In this document: piece by piece, positions 1 through 52,900 of the stretch
Layout: each line of letters opens with the position of its first letter
How positions within the stretch are numbered: the first letter of the stretch is position 1
From: Lanius collurio
Taxonomy: Eukaryota; Chordata; Aves; Passeriformes; Laniidae
Length of the DNA stretch: 64,000 bases
Assembly (NCBI GenBank): GCA_020086605.1
Contig: JACBWW010000023.1
Span: 1,305,063-1,369,062, forward strand
Reading direction: 5' to 3'
Notes under the pieces: generated by a model
Told to the model about the DNA's origin: nothing
The model's input: only the letters and a program-made list of their open reading frames with translations
Databases searched by the model: none
Program-made: the position numbers and the translations under genes

Positions 1-1062
1 ACATTCTGCACATGGCAGAGTCTCTTTGCAGTTTGTCATGTGGGCGTGGGACTGCCTTCGAAAGCAGAACTGCAATCATTGTCAACTAAGCCACGAGGGT
101 GTAAACTCGTAGGGGGAGTGTTTACATCTGAATCATGGCCGATGTGACTGAGGTTCTCCATTCCAGCGCTGCCTCATCTTGCCAATGAAGCAGAAAAGCA
201 CAAGTTCCATATCGGTTTTATAGGAGGAAAAATAAGAATCTGTCAAGAGCCTGCAAAACCTGACCAGCTGGACCATGGCAGACTGTGTGTAATAAATGGA
301 CTACACAGCTACCAAATTTTCCTCCAAGGCACAATGACAATGTTAATTACCATTGCACAGTCCTTTCTACTATTCAAATTATGTTAAAAGTAAGATTTTT
401 GGTAGACTTCACCAAGACAAATCTTGGAAAGAGATTAATGCAAACACTCCCACTTCAAAATAATGAAAAATCTTTCCCTCCAGTCCCACCCAGTTGTGCT
501 GGAACTTAATTTGGGAGGTTTTGATGAGGAAATAGCATTTGGCATGAGATACTTCTCACTAGAAAGATACAAACCTTATCTTGATATGATTTCCTCCCCT
601 TTCTCCATTTTCATTACAAAAAGGGTGACTAGCTCTATCCTGACTTAAACATAACTTTTGGGTTGCACAGAAAAGCGAGTGACCCATTCGGTGAATTAAA
701 TGCAAACACGAACACAATTTCAAGTTCAATACTTTGTTTCCTCTGGCAACAGAATGAGAACACTAAGCATGCATGTAAACAGTTACATCATGTTGCCTAT
801 AAAGTGTTGCACTACAAGAGAAACAAGCATCATTACAGATTTCTGTCTTACCAGGACAAGCAAAAAGGCAAAAGAACCAAAATGAAAACAAAAACTCACC
901 AGGAAAGTCACACCACTGGCACAAAGTACAAATGCTTATCTAAATCTAGGAGAAGGGAAATGTGCAAGGCTTTTTATCAAAGACTGATGCTCAGGGAAAG
1001 TACATCAAACCAAAGTGTAAGTCACTTTCAAAAGGCAATGCACATCGTAAGCATCTCTTATA
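1..1062. other. 3' flank of ESRP2, nothing recognised
   Basis: No exon, RNA gene or repeat family is recognised. An open frame of 195 codons at 663-1250 (plus strand) has the composition of AT-rich non-coding DNA and no family resemblance. In mammals NFATC3 lies convergent to ESRP2 on this side, but no NFATC3 coding sequence is visible here. Confidence 0.4.
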
Positions 1063-2264
1063 TTTATTGTAATATAAAGAAGCATACATCATTCAGTTTT
1101 TTTAAGTACAACTCAAATTGTACACTAACAAAAAAGATCAATTCAGACATCCATGAACATGTCAACAACAGAATTCATTACATTTTGCTCTGCTGGTATT
1201 GCACTTGGAATGGTTTAGAAGTAAGGCACAGTAAAAACAAAGTCATTTAGTGCTTCTACAGCAGATGTCTTTTTTTAAACACATGCTACATGACGTAAAA
1301 GTACTTCTAGCTTATGTATATACACACAGGGAAAAAGAAAAAAAGCATGCACTAGAGAATTTAGATTTCAACATATCTTGTTGTTTCATAATATACAAAT
1401 AAAGTAGTTTAAAGATGTAAACAAATTGCATGCACATAAACTAGAGCAAAATCTTTAATACAGTATCTGAAAGCTATTATGCTTAAATAAAAAAATATAA
1501 CTTATTAGTACTCAGGTTTATGTGCCATTTTTGTCCTGTAGAGATTAAAAATTCAGGGCTGGGGGCAGGGATTTATGAGTGGCCATAGAGGATTTTTCTG
1601 GTTTTGCTGTTGGTTTTATTTTTTTGCTTTACATGCTGGGAGCAGTACACTGGTAAGAAGGTCAAATATGGCTTTTGCAAAACAATGTCTCATGAAAACA
1701 TGAACAAACACAATTGCATTTGGGATCCAGCATCCTGATATTTTCCAGTCAAGAACAAAACAAAACAAAAATCAATATGATCTATGCTTTGAACTGGGTA
1801 AGCCATCCATTCCAAAAGACTTTTCTAAAGACATTTAAACTCTACAAGAATGAGACACTTTGTCAAGTGTAAACTCTTAAAAACTAAACACAGAAGAATC
1901 TGAATGACTCAAGCATCACTTTCCACTTCAAATGCTACTGAGTAAGTTTTGCCCATGGCTGCGGTAGCTGAAGTGCTATTGGACTCTTCAGAATTAACTA
2001 CATGCCAAGAGCAGGTTTGATTCTTTTTACACAGGTACATTAGAAATTAAGTAAATTAACTGCATAATTTTTGGTTTCACTTTATCTTTGGCATAGGATA
2101 CGCCATTTCTCAAATTAAATACAGGACATGCACCACTGCATTCCAACATGTTATGCTGAAAAGGCACATTTCTTGCTGCCTGGGTGGCAAGGGAAGACTT
2201 ATTTTGCAAAAGGCATGGTGTTGAGTGCAACATCCTTTCCTCATCCTCCAGAGAGAGTGTTGAG
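1063..2264 (-). other. ESRP2: Probable 3' UTR downstream of exon 15b
   Basis: AT-rich sequence following the 15b stop with no coding signature. Minus-strand AATAAA signals lie at 1615-1620 and 1063-1068; the second is followed by a GT-rich segment. Which is used is unknown, and the true end could be further out. Plus-strand AATAAA hexamers (for example near 291 and 1397) also occur and could belong to a convergent neighbour, but none can be assigned. Confidence 0.45.
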
Positions 2265-43695
<41,431 letters not shown>

Positions 43696-43734
43696 GACCA
43701 CAGGGGGAAACAACTACAATCAAAAGCAGAGGTC

Positions 43735-43812
43735 AAAAAAAAAAAAAAAAAGAAAAAAAAAAAGAGAAAAAAGAAAAAGAGAAAGAGGAAAAAAAAAAAG
43801 GCAAAAGAAAGA
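43735..43812. repeat. Poly-purine (A/G) tract upstream of the ESRP2 start codon
   Basis: About 78 bases, almost only A and G on the plus strand; read in the gene's direction it is a T/C tract ending about 40 nt before the ATG. It may be a U-rich 5' UTR stretch or the polypyrimidine tract of an acceptor at 43714-43715. Confidence 0.8.
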
Positions 43813-43819
43813 CACACAA

Positions 43820-44480
43820 ACAAACAACAAAAAAACACCCCAAAATAATCCCACAAGGGTCACCCCCTACCTCTAAGTAATCAAAGGGAAAAGGAGCGAA
43901 CAATGAGTCACAATATAAAGAGGAGAAAAAGAGCTATTTAGGAGGTTGGGTGTTAGAGGGGAAAAAACATGGAGAAAGAAAGCTCCCATCTCTACCTGTT
44001 CCCGGTGATCTCCTTCCCGGGGCCGATTGGGAGGTGAAATTAGCAAGATGTGGGTTTCTTCCCCTCTGACATCATGGCAGAAGCTCAGTCTGGGCTTGGG
44101 TTTGGTTTTTTTTTTCCTCTCTCTCTCTTTTTTTTTCCCCTTCCCTCTTCCCCTTCCCCTCTCCCCTGAGTTACCTGCCCTTGGTGCAGCTCATGTGACT
44201 CTAGTCAATCTCCCAAAGGGACAAGGCCATTGGGCCTCTGGAAAAGGTGTAGGAGGGACGGAGGAAGAATCAACGCCTGACTGATCCGGCCTGATTGGTT
44301 TTTGAAGGAGATCAGAGGCAAACTCCCTTTCTCTCTTTAATTCTGCCTGCAGGAAGTGCCTCTACCTGCTTTCAGTTCTGCGGGATCCCGCCCGGCGCTG
44401 GGTGCGGGCACTGCGCGCCCGGCGAGCGGGGCATGCGGGGCTCTGGGCGCTCAGACCCGCGCCCGTTTCAGGGGGAAATC
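43820..44480 (-). promoter_or_regulatory. ESRP2: Candidate ESRP2 promoter region
   Basis: Lies just upstream of the start codon. Three ATTGG words (44026-44030, 44229-44233, 44294-44298) are CCAAT boxes in the gene's direction. TGAGTCA, an AP-1 site, is at 43904-43910. A CpG-dense patch (GCGCGCCCGGCGAGCG and neighbours) covers about 44380-44470. No clear TATA box faces the gene, in line with a CCAAT/CpG promoter. The transcription start was not located. Confidence 0.5.
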
Positions 44481-44499
44481 TGAACAATATACGAGTACA

Positions 44500-44712
44500 G
44501 CTGCTAAAACACAATTTATGACTTGGCATTGAATTCCATGACAGAAAAGCCTTTTACCTGTTTCTAAGTAATTGCCTTTTGGGCACGTTGCTGTATCCAG
44601 CTACCAATGCCAACGTTAATGTGTAATGAAAGTGTAGTATTGCACAGGAATTTTAGGCAGAGTACTTTTCAGTTTAGACCTTAGTCTTCATACAGTTTGT
44701 AGAGGTGGGTCC

Positions 44713-44750
<38 letters not shown>

Positions 44751-47200
44751 TGAGAAAGGCTGTACCTAGGAAGTATTGCAAAATAGCAACATAAAGCCCT
44801 GCATTTTCTACCCTACAACTGCTCAATAAAGAACTATCTCCTGGGCATTAACTACAGTCCAAGATAGGCAGCTTTTCCCCCCTCCTCTCTCCTGTTTCAC
44901 TGGTGAGACCTCAATGGGAAATCACCACCTAGTTTAGCTGCTATTAAAACACTACTGCTCAACAGCAGCAGCAATGATATTTGTAACATCAGGGACTGAG
45001 ACAATTTTCAGAGATTACTGATTTTAAAACAAACAAGAAGATCAAAAGGCCTCTAAACTCTTTTGGAAGTTATTTTTCCTATTGCCACCACTGATGAGTT
45101 ACTAGTGATTTTTAAAGGCCAAAGTTGGACTAGTAATACTTTTTCTTTTGTTTAATTAAGTCTTCAGTTTGTACTTCAATATTAGTGTTGTGTTGAAATA
45201 GAGCTTTTACCGAATGAAAATTGGTGCTGCTAATTGGCTACTGGTGTCTATCCTGGGAAAATGCAGAGCTGGGCATTTAACTGTGAACATGTGATGGCTT
45301 AAATTATTAAATCACATTTTATCATTTTCTTTTAACATTCCAATTTTATAATTGATGAATTTTAGCAGTTATTGTGTTCCTCCTTATGGCAAACACTGAT
45401 TCCCCATGCTAACACTACAAGCAAGACTAATTCCTTTTATTTCAGTGAAAATAAACAGTTCAAGGATGCAGTCTGAAGTGAGGTATCTTAGAACTCATGT
45501 GTTACAAGTATTTACCTGACAGAGGCCATGTAGGAAACTTTGCACAGGTGCATCTCAGTGAGTATCACAACACAGTTGTTAAACACCTCTCAGCTCTTAT
45601 CTCTGCAGCTCACACAGCTGCTTGGGAAGCCATCCTGAAAATACATTGTTACAAAAAGGGAAAATTCCTAAACAATCAGACATGAAAACTTTAATCAGTA
45701 ATATGAATATATTTATATATTTAAAATGTTTTCAGCATTGCATTTTCTAGTATTGCTGAATTTATGTCACATCTATATTTTTCTCTGTCAATGCATTTCT
45801 AGAAGTCCTTGGTAGAATAAAAACCCATTTCTATTCCTTTTGTTTAGTTATAGCCTTTGTATATAGTGGTAATGAAACAGTGTAACAGACTGTTATTGAG
45901 TATGGGATGATTCTTATCCCTGAAGTCGGTAATAAGAACCATAAAAATACATTGACTGCAAGTGTGAGGACTGTTCCTCTTTTCCCAAACTGTTCCTTCT
46001 CTCCCAGACTCACAAATATATATGGGGGTGTTTGGAGACAGGCAGTGTATACACAAGTGTAAACACCAATTAAATGTAAACACAGATTTTAACTGTAGTT
46101 ATGTTCACAGAAAAAGTACCCAGCTGTTGCAATTTAGCTGCCTTCATGAGGATGCCACTTTGTAGCCCTAATATGTGAGTACCTCATACATAATGGGATT
46201 TTAATTAGCAGATTTCTATAGATGATCATACACATGATAAATTCTTGGCCAGGTTGACACATATTCTTACAGGCTCCAGTGAATCAAAACAGAGAATGCC
46301 AAAACATATGTACTTGTCTTTAGGATTTAAGGTGAAAGAAAAAGGTTATAATTGACTTAGAGCAACATGTCAGATTAAAGAAGTCCTCCACAAACAAATG
46401 CCAAAGACCCTTGAAAACTAACTTGAAATCTACACATAGTATCAAAGGCTGGTGAGCCCAAAAGCTTCTATGCTTCTTAAATTATATTAGCTCATCTCAT
46501 AAAATGTAGCCTCTCTTCCTAGAAAGCCCATCTGGTTTCTACTTTTAGACTATCTTGACTCCCATAATCCTACTATTACTAATTTATCTGAACTATTCTA
46601 GCTAAATGAACTTAAAACATATTCTAAAATTTTTTTAAAAACCTTAAGTAAATGCTGGCCTTCGTGCAATCACACATTTCAAAGTATCAAATTATGCATC
46701 TGGTTTCTCAGTCACCTTTTATCCACAACTCTCCCATTTTCCATCCTGAATTATACCACCAAAGTTATTGATCTAAAAAATATAAAAGAATGACATCGTA
46801 TGACTCAACAGAACAGCAACAGGATCCAGTTCCTGAAAAACATGTGGGACAAGCCCTTGTACACTGAGCATAGAAAAGTTAATTTGTAACCAAGATCTTG
46901 CTGAAATAAAAAGTTATTGCTCACCTTTAGCTTTAATCCTGGCAAGCATATTTATAGAGGTGCTTGTTAGTAGGCTCCATATGAGGATAACATCTCATAA
47001 ATGTAACTGGGTGGAGAAGAAAAGTTTTAAAGATGGACATTCATTGTTATGCAAGCTTAGTACTGTGATTATTTTGCTTCTTATTAATCAAGCAATTAAA
47101 ACTGGAAGATAGATCACTTTTACCATTAGATCTCATGAGAACACTGAAGAGAATCATTAAAAGCATTGTGCTTGCAATGGATAAATCTGTAGTGGCATTT
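44500..47200. other. Upstream intergenic DNA, nothing recognised
   Basis: AT-rich sequence upstream of the ESRP2 promoter region. Apart from the poly-T run there is no repeat family, exon or conserved-looking block. Confidence 0.5.
44721..44744. repeat. Poly-T tract
   Basis: T24 run upstream of the ESRP2 promoter region. It could be the poly-A tail of a reverse-strand retroposed sequence, but no body is recognisable. Confidence 0.9.
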
Positions 47201-47215
47201 TCATTCTTACTATAG

Positions 47216-47646
47216 AGGGAAAGGAAGGGAAGGGAAGGGAAGGGAAGGGAAGGGAAGGGAANNNNNNNNNNNNNNNNNNNNNNNNNNNNNNNNNNNNNNN
47301 NNNNNNNNNNNNNNNNNNNNNNNNNNNNNNNNNNNNNNNNNNNNNNNNNNNNNNNNNNNNNNNNNNNNNNNNNNNNNNNNNNNNNNNNNNNNNNNNNNNN
47401 NNNNNNNNNNNNNNNNNNNNNNNNNNNNNNNNNNNNNNNNNNNNNNNNNNNNNNNNNNNNNNNNNNNNNNNNNNNNNNNNNNNNNNNNNNNNNNNNNNNN
47501 NNNNNNNNNNNNNNNNNNNNNNNNNNNNNNNNNNNNNNNNNNNNNNNNNNNNNNNNNNNNNNNNNNNNNNNNNNNNNNNNNNNNNNNNNNNNNNNNNNNN
47601 NNNGGAAGGGAAGGGAAGGGAAGGGAAGGGAAGGGAAGGGAAGGGA
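47216..47646. repeat. GGGAA pentanucleotide satellite with assembly gap
   Basis: Perfect AAGGG units occur on both sides (about 45 bases left, 43 right) of a run of N. The repeat is pure purine on one strand, able to form triplex-like structures, which probably explains the failed assembly. True length is unknown. Confidence 0.95.
47262..47603. other. Assembly gap (342 N)
   Basis: Unbroken N run inside the GGGAA repeat. The apparent open frame crossing it is an artefact. Confidence 1.
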
Positions 47647-49024
47647 CCATCTCTTTCACTACATTATTAAAAATTCCTGTGAACTGAATGTCTTGATGAC
47701 TGAAGTCCTTTTGTTGAAGCCTAATAAAAACAGTATGAAACTCTGAGACATGAGATCTGGAGTAATATCCTGTCTGCATTTAGATCTACAGAAATACCTC
47801 AATTACCTTTCAGGGAACATGGAAGTCAATCTTCTGTTCCAAACTAGTATGATATCGAGAAGTTATTTGTCCTCATGAATATTTTAGTCATCAGTTAAAA
47901 GGAGGAAAATGATGATGATATTTAACCCTGTCAGATGGTTTGAAATACCCTAAAAAAAGTGAATTAACTTTGAAATTGGGTCTAATTTCAAATTCTAATT
48001 TCTAATATTTTCTATGATTTTGAGAAACAGAGATATTAATTTGAATAAGTATGGAGCCTTGGTGTTTCTCTGCACAATAGGAATAGTAGTAAATTCTCTG
48101 CATGCCTCAGCATCTCCAAACTGAACTGGCACTGGAAGTAAAAGATCTGTAAGTGATCTGTAAGCAACTGTGAGAAGACAATTAGATTTCACACACATTT
48201 AGTCCTTGGCTCCTGGATTGGATTATAAAATACTGCAGCAATATTTGCTAAAGGAGGAGCTTACTGTAACTCCTGAAATATAAACCCCTATGTAAAGAAT
48301 TTTCTGGCATCCTTTCTTTAACAGAAATGAGTGGGAAAAGGCATGGGAACAAGTGCTTAGCAGTATTCTTTGATTGCTGTCCAGATGTTTGGAGAGATCT
48401 GATTTTTTGGTCTGCCAGGTAGGTCTGCCATTATTACAATGCACTGTAGAAGCCTTGAAATAATTTACATTGATATATCCACAAGAGCTCAGCAATCTGC
48501 AGAAAAGCTTCAGAACTGTGGTTCTGATGGATTGGTACCCTGCAGATACCAACACCATCAAGCCACACTGGAAGCATTCACTCAGAATCCTGTATCAGTT
48601 GGAATTCCACTTCTGTTGTCTTAAAGGTAAATTAAAACATAACATTGGTGACTATCAAGATAAATAAAAATGAAATTACTTTCCCTATTACTTTACACAA
48701 CTTCTCTTCTTTATGGAATGACAATTTATCCAGTGGTTTAATGCTACAAAGGTTTATACATGCTCAGTTCCCACTGGAGTATGGGTGTGAGCTGTTTAGC
48801 CAAATTTCTGCAGATTACACTTATCAGGCTTTTGAAAATCTAAGCATTTACTTTTCTACCAACCTTGTGGACAAATCAAACATGCATGCACAGTAGTGTC
48901 TCTCATAAATATTATTATAGATTTACATCAAAGTTAACAGTTCATAAGAAATAAACTGAATTTCCTTTATTTTTCATTGGAAATAATATTATCCTTCAAA
49001 TAATTGACTAAAGAATTTTATGGA

Positions 49025-49232
49025 TTTAGAATCACTGAATTGATTGCTGACAGGGACCTCTGCAAGTCCTCTTGCCCACCACTGGATTATTGCCAGCACT
49101 ATGTTGAACCAGCCAGTATTTTGTCCAGCTGTGTCTTGGAAACCTCCATGGATGACACGTTCCAGTGCTGCACTGCATTCCTGATGAGAAACTTTCTCCT
49201 GGTCTCCAATCTGATCTCACTGCTAAATTTTT
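49025..49232 (-). mobile_element. CR1 LINE 3'-end fragment
   Basis: Contains GACAGGGACCTCTGCAAGTC, GTCCAGCTGTGTCTTGGAAA, CCTCCATGGATGA, TTCCAGTGCTGCACTGC and TTTCTCCTGGTCTCCAATCT, all CR1 tail phrases in reverse orientation. About 200 bases, diverged. Confidence 0.75.
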
Positions 49233-50202
49233 AAATAATTCACTGCAACTAGTTGAGACAGGATCTTTAAGCTGTGGTAAATTAAACAAGCCGTGTGATA
49301 CAATTTCTGTTACCTAATGAGATGAATATGCAAGTACTTCCTGACCCTTTAAATCTACCTTATCTGTGATTGAAAATTGACTTTGTGTGAAGCTTTATTG
49401 CCCCTACAACCTGCCTAAATAAATTTTCATTGCAATTGGTTACTTTTTTTACTAGTCTTAGGTACAGTATGAGAAAAGAAGTTCAATGGAAAATATTCTT
49501 TTTGTGTCAGGTTTTCAAGCAAGACTGATGTTCAGTCTTGGATCAAAACACTTCTGTATACTGACCCATTCTCTCTTTGCCCATTGAAAGGATATAGCAG
49601 TTTACAAGTCTGTCAGTCTGGCAGCATATTCAACAGTAAAAAATTTGCTTTTCATTTGTAAAGTTAATCTAGTGAGTTATTTGTTACAGAGAGTTATAAA
49701 GGAAAAAAGTCTATTTCCACCATCCTTGCTACCATCACTATCACCCTAGTGGAAAGAGTAAAAACATAAATTGATAAAACAATCCACTGCAATAGCTAAA
49801 AGCCAAAATGCTCTCTGTTATTCACTAGTATTTATATGCAATTAAATAGAATCATCTTCTTAATTTATAAACAATAAAATCTCAAATTATACATTTACAA
49901 TTCAACAGGATAAAGTCATATCCTCTTGGGGAAAGATCAAGATTTCAACTCCTCATAATGGAAAATGAGAATGACCTGATGTCTACATAAAGCATTTAAT
50001 TTGGGCCATTTTGTACTTTATATTTAACAGACCAACTCAGAGGCTTCCAGTCATAAGAGTAGCAAGACAGGAAGTTCAGTAGTCCTTTACCCTTTAAGAA
50101 AACTTCTGTAACCTCCCTCAAAGAATCAGTGATATTCAGCCTATCATATTCCCATGCATAAATGATTCACACTGTACAACTAGAAAGTTCTCAGATGTTC
50201 AC

Positions 50203-50258
50203 TGAACCACAAAATCACTGATGTTTTGAAGTGAGAAGTGGCCACTGCCATCTGGAAC
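50203..50258 (-). mobile_element. Possible CR1 remnant
   Basis: CCACAAAATCACTGATGTTT, then GAAGTG...GGCCACTGCCATCTGG loosely follows the terminal CR1 tail. Heavily diverged, so low confidence. Confidence 0.35.
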
Positions 50259-52129
50259 ATTGGATTCCAGGCATCCAATTCCAGTCACCTTCACATGTCA
50301 ACATAAAAAACAAATAGATAACATAAGAAATGTAAAGGCCATTATCTACATCCAAAGATCTGCATGCTTTACACTGCTCTCACTGAGAGCTGATAATCAG
50401 TGCTGCAATGTAGCAGTGATGAAAGAACTGATCATCAAATACAAAGGACTGTATACTGGAAGTCCAAGTTATTCAATGAAAAACAACAGTAAAATTTACA
50501 CAATTAATGATGAATTTATGCAGGTTACATCTTCTCAGACTTTACTGACAAATGGCTGATACTGGCCTCATGAGATTATCGAGGCAGAAATTACTAATCT
50601 CTGTCTGTTTATTCAGATTGTACCACAAGGTCTCAGCTAACATAAAAACCTTGATAAAAAAGGAGGGTGTATTCCTATAATACTCCATTCCCATTTGATT
50701 TAACTGCTCTGATATTTAACCTGTTTCTTCATTAGAATTTAATTAAACTTATTCCACATACAGATATGCTAATACACTTCTTTTTCTCACCACAATATAA
50801 ACAGAAGTAAAATATACATGCAAAACATAAGCAAAACTTAACCACCTGTTGAAGTACTTAGGCTTTAAAAACATTTCATTGAAGCATTTTGTGTAATAAA
50901 TTGATGAATGCAAATATGTGCATCCAAACTAGACATGATAGGACTTATCATTCAATGATTTCCTTATCTTTCATCTTGCTTATGGTTATTTTGCCCCACT
51001 TCATTTCTACCAGCAATTGTTACATACCTAGGATCTGACAGGGACTTCAAACACACCCTGTGTCCTCTTCTATCCAACACAAGGATGGGATAATTTCCCC
51101 AAAAAAGCAGCAGACATCTGATACTTTTTTTTTTTTTTGTATTTCTGTTTTCACTGTCCTGTCTTGAAAGTACAAGTCTTTAAAAAGTCTTGTCTGACAC
51201 ATTGCTACCAGCCTCTAGCAGAACAAATCCCAGTTTCTAGGAAGATAAGATGAAATTATTTTCTACTCTACCATTTGCAGCTTGACAAGACAACTACAGT
51301 TTTTGCAAAAATAATCTGATTCTTTTCTATGCTCTTCTCACTTTAACCTCTGAGCATGATTAAACAAATACACTTCTTCCTTTGGCCTGATGCTGGATCT
51401 TACACACTGTGGAATATACAGTGGAAATAGGATAGAATTAGTGTCCTTACAGATACATCTTTCTGATACAGGAGAGTGATATGGTTTCCTGAGAAGAAAC
51501 ATTCTCAAAGAAACATATTGCACAGTCAGTAAATGTATTCAGACAGAAAAAGGACAGGTATACCTAGATTATTCCTTTTGGCATACTGCAGAATTTTTAA
51601 ATTTAAGACTCCATATGATGCAATTCAGTGCATTTTATCACTTAACAGCTACAGAATTGCTTTACAAGCACAGATAATAACTAAGCACATGGCAAGCAGG
51701 TGAAATCCTCCTCCCAGCAAGTTGGAGTTGTGATAATATACCCTGACAGAGCTGTTTCATAAGTGCCAGTACCACCTCATCTCCTTTCCACAACCCTCTC
51801 CTAATGCAGCACACCCTTGTTTGACAGGAAATGTCACCTCATGTTCAGTCGTTCCTTGTTTTCTCCAAGTAATTATTTCAATCATGGTGTGACACAGTTA
51901 ACATACATTAAGATTTTGCCTTTTCTACACTGAAATACCTGGTGGTGAGAAAAAGAACCCTTGGGCACTCTATAGGAAGTTGCCTTGCACATTCTGGGAG
52001 TGGGTCTGCAGTGACTTGAGTGAATGCACCAATAACACTCTGGCTCTGGGTGAAGTAGATGTCTAGGACATAAATTTAACTTTTAACTACTCTTTTCCAT
52101 ACTCTCGTGCTCTGCTTTGTGTGAGCAGG

Positions 52130-52900
52130 GAAGCTGAGGGGTCCATCTGCTCCTCCATTCGCTAAAGCAGAGTCATTCCCTCACTTGGTTCAGTTATCCT
52201 GGCAAACACAAGGCAGTGACTCATGGGAATGGGCAAACAAGAGGGGTACTTTTGCCTGATAGTGTCATGAATCCGTGGCTTTAGGGCACATGAAGTTTTC
52301 CGGGGCAAGTTCCCGCTGAACACCGGCAGCCTCACTAAGGGCAGTCAGGCCAGCTGTCACTGTCACACATGAGTCACGATGGGCAGCATTTTATACCTTT
52401 ATATAGACATTAGATGTAAGAGTGTGAGACCAGGTCTTCCTGTCTCTTCAAAACTCGGGATTACATTCTCTCTATGCAGGAATCTCTGTCAGAGGAGGTT
52501 TAAAACATCAAGTTTTGATAAATTAATGCGTAAATTTCTCCTTTTCTCACCACACACCTTGCAAAAATGACTTTAAAAAACATTTTATATTTTGCACTGT
52601 TATCAAAAGCGCAAGATTCAGGTATCCAAACCTTGTGAATCTGTTTGGTTTGGGGGAACAAGGTGCAGCCCACCACCTTCAATCAAAGATTGGCTGCTTT
52701 AATCAAAGAGATGTGAACAACTTGCATTCTCAACTTTTGATTTCCACAAAGCCTGTTTGTTTTACTTAAGGCTAGCAGTCCCCGTTGCCAAGGAATTGCT
52801 AGGGAGCTAAGCCACACCTTTACGAACACACTTAGCACTTCCTGCTCCGTGCAGCCTTAAAAGCAGTCTCCTCTACTCCAGAGAGATAATTGGAGGTTAA
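52130..52900. promoter_or_regulatory. Candidate distal regulatory element upstream of ESRP2
   Basis: A patch with more complex, GC-richer sequence than its surroundings. It has two AP-1 sites (TGACTCA at 52217-52223, TGAGTCA at 52370-52376), a TEAD-type GGAATG three bases after the first (52226-52231), and two ATCAAAG TCF/LEF motifs 20 bp apart (52682-52688 and 52702-52708). GTTGCCAAGG and CCACACC words follow at about 52790-52820. Inference only; the position is about 8.5-9 kb upstream of the ESRP2 start. Confidence 0.35.

Larger units (their letters stand above)
47650..52120. other. Upstream intergenic DNA
   Basis: Contains the CR1 fragment at 49025-49232 and a possible one at 50203-50258. 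No gene is recognised on either strand. Confidence 0.5.

Noticed and set aside
663..1250. 195-codon open frame on the plus strand, the longest frame in the window without Ns
   Set aside because: Composition is Lys/His/Asn/Ser-rich as expected from AT-rich DNA, it has no family resemblance or splice context, and it lies in the 3' flank of ESRP2.
1..2000. Convergent neighbour (NFATC3 in mammals) with plus-strand AATAAA signals
   Set aside because: No coding sequence of it is present, and AATAAA words are common in AT-rich DNA.
43696..43713. Upstream extension of the ESRP2 frame to a TTG at 43711-43713
   Set aside because: Not an ATG. The downstream ATG begins the conserved MTAS N-terminus, and the extension may be 5' UTR or start at a splice acceptor.
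47210..47779. 189-codon frame on the minus strand
   Set aside because: It runs across 342 N and a SLPFP repeat from TTCCC units; an assembly and repeat artefact.
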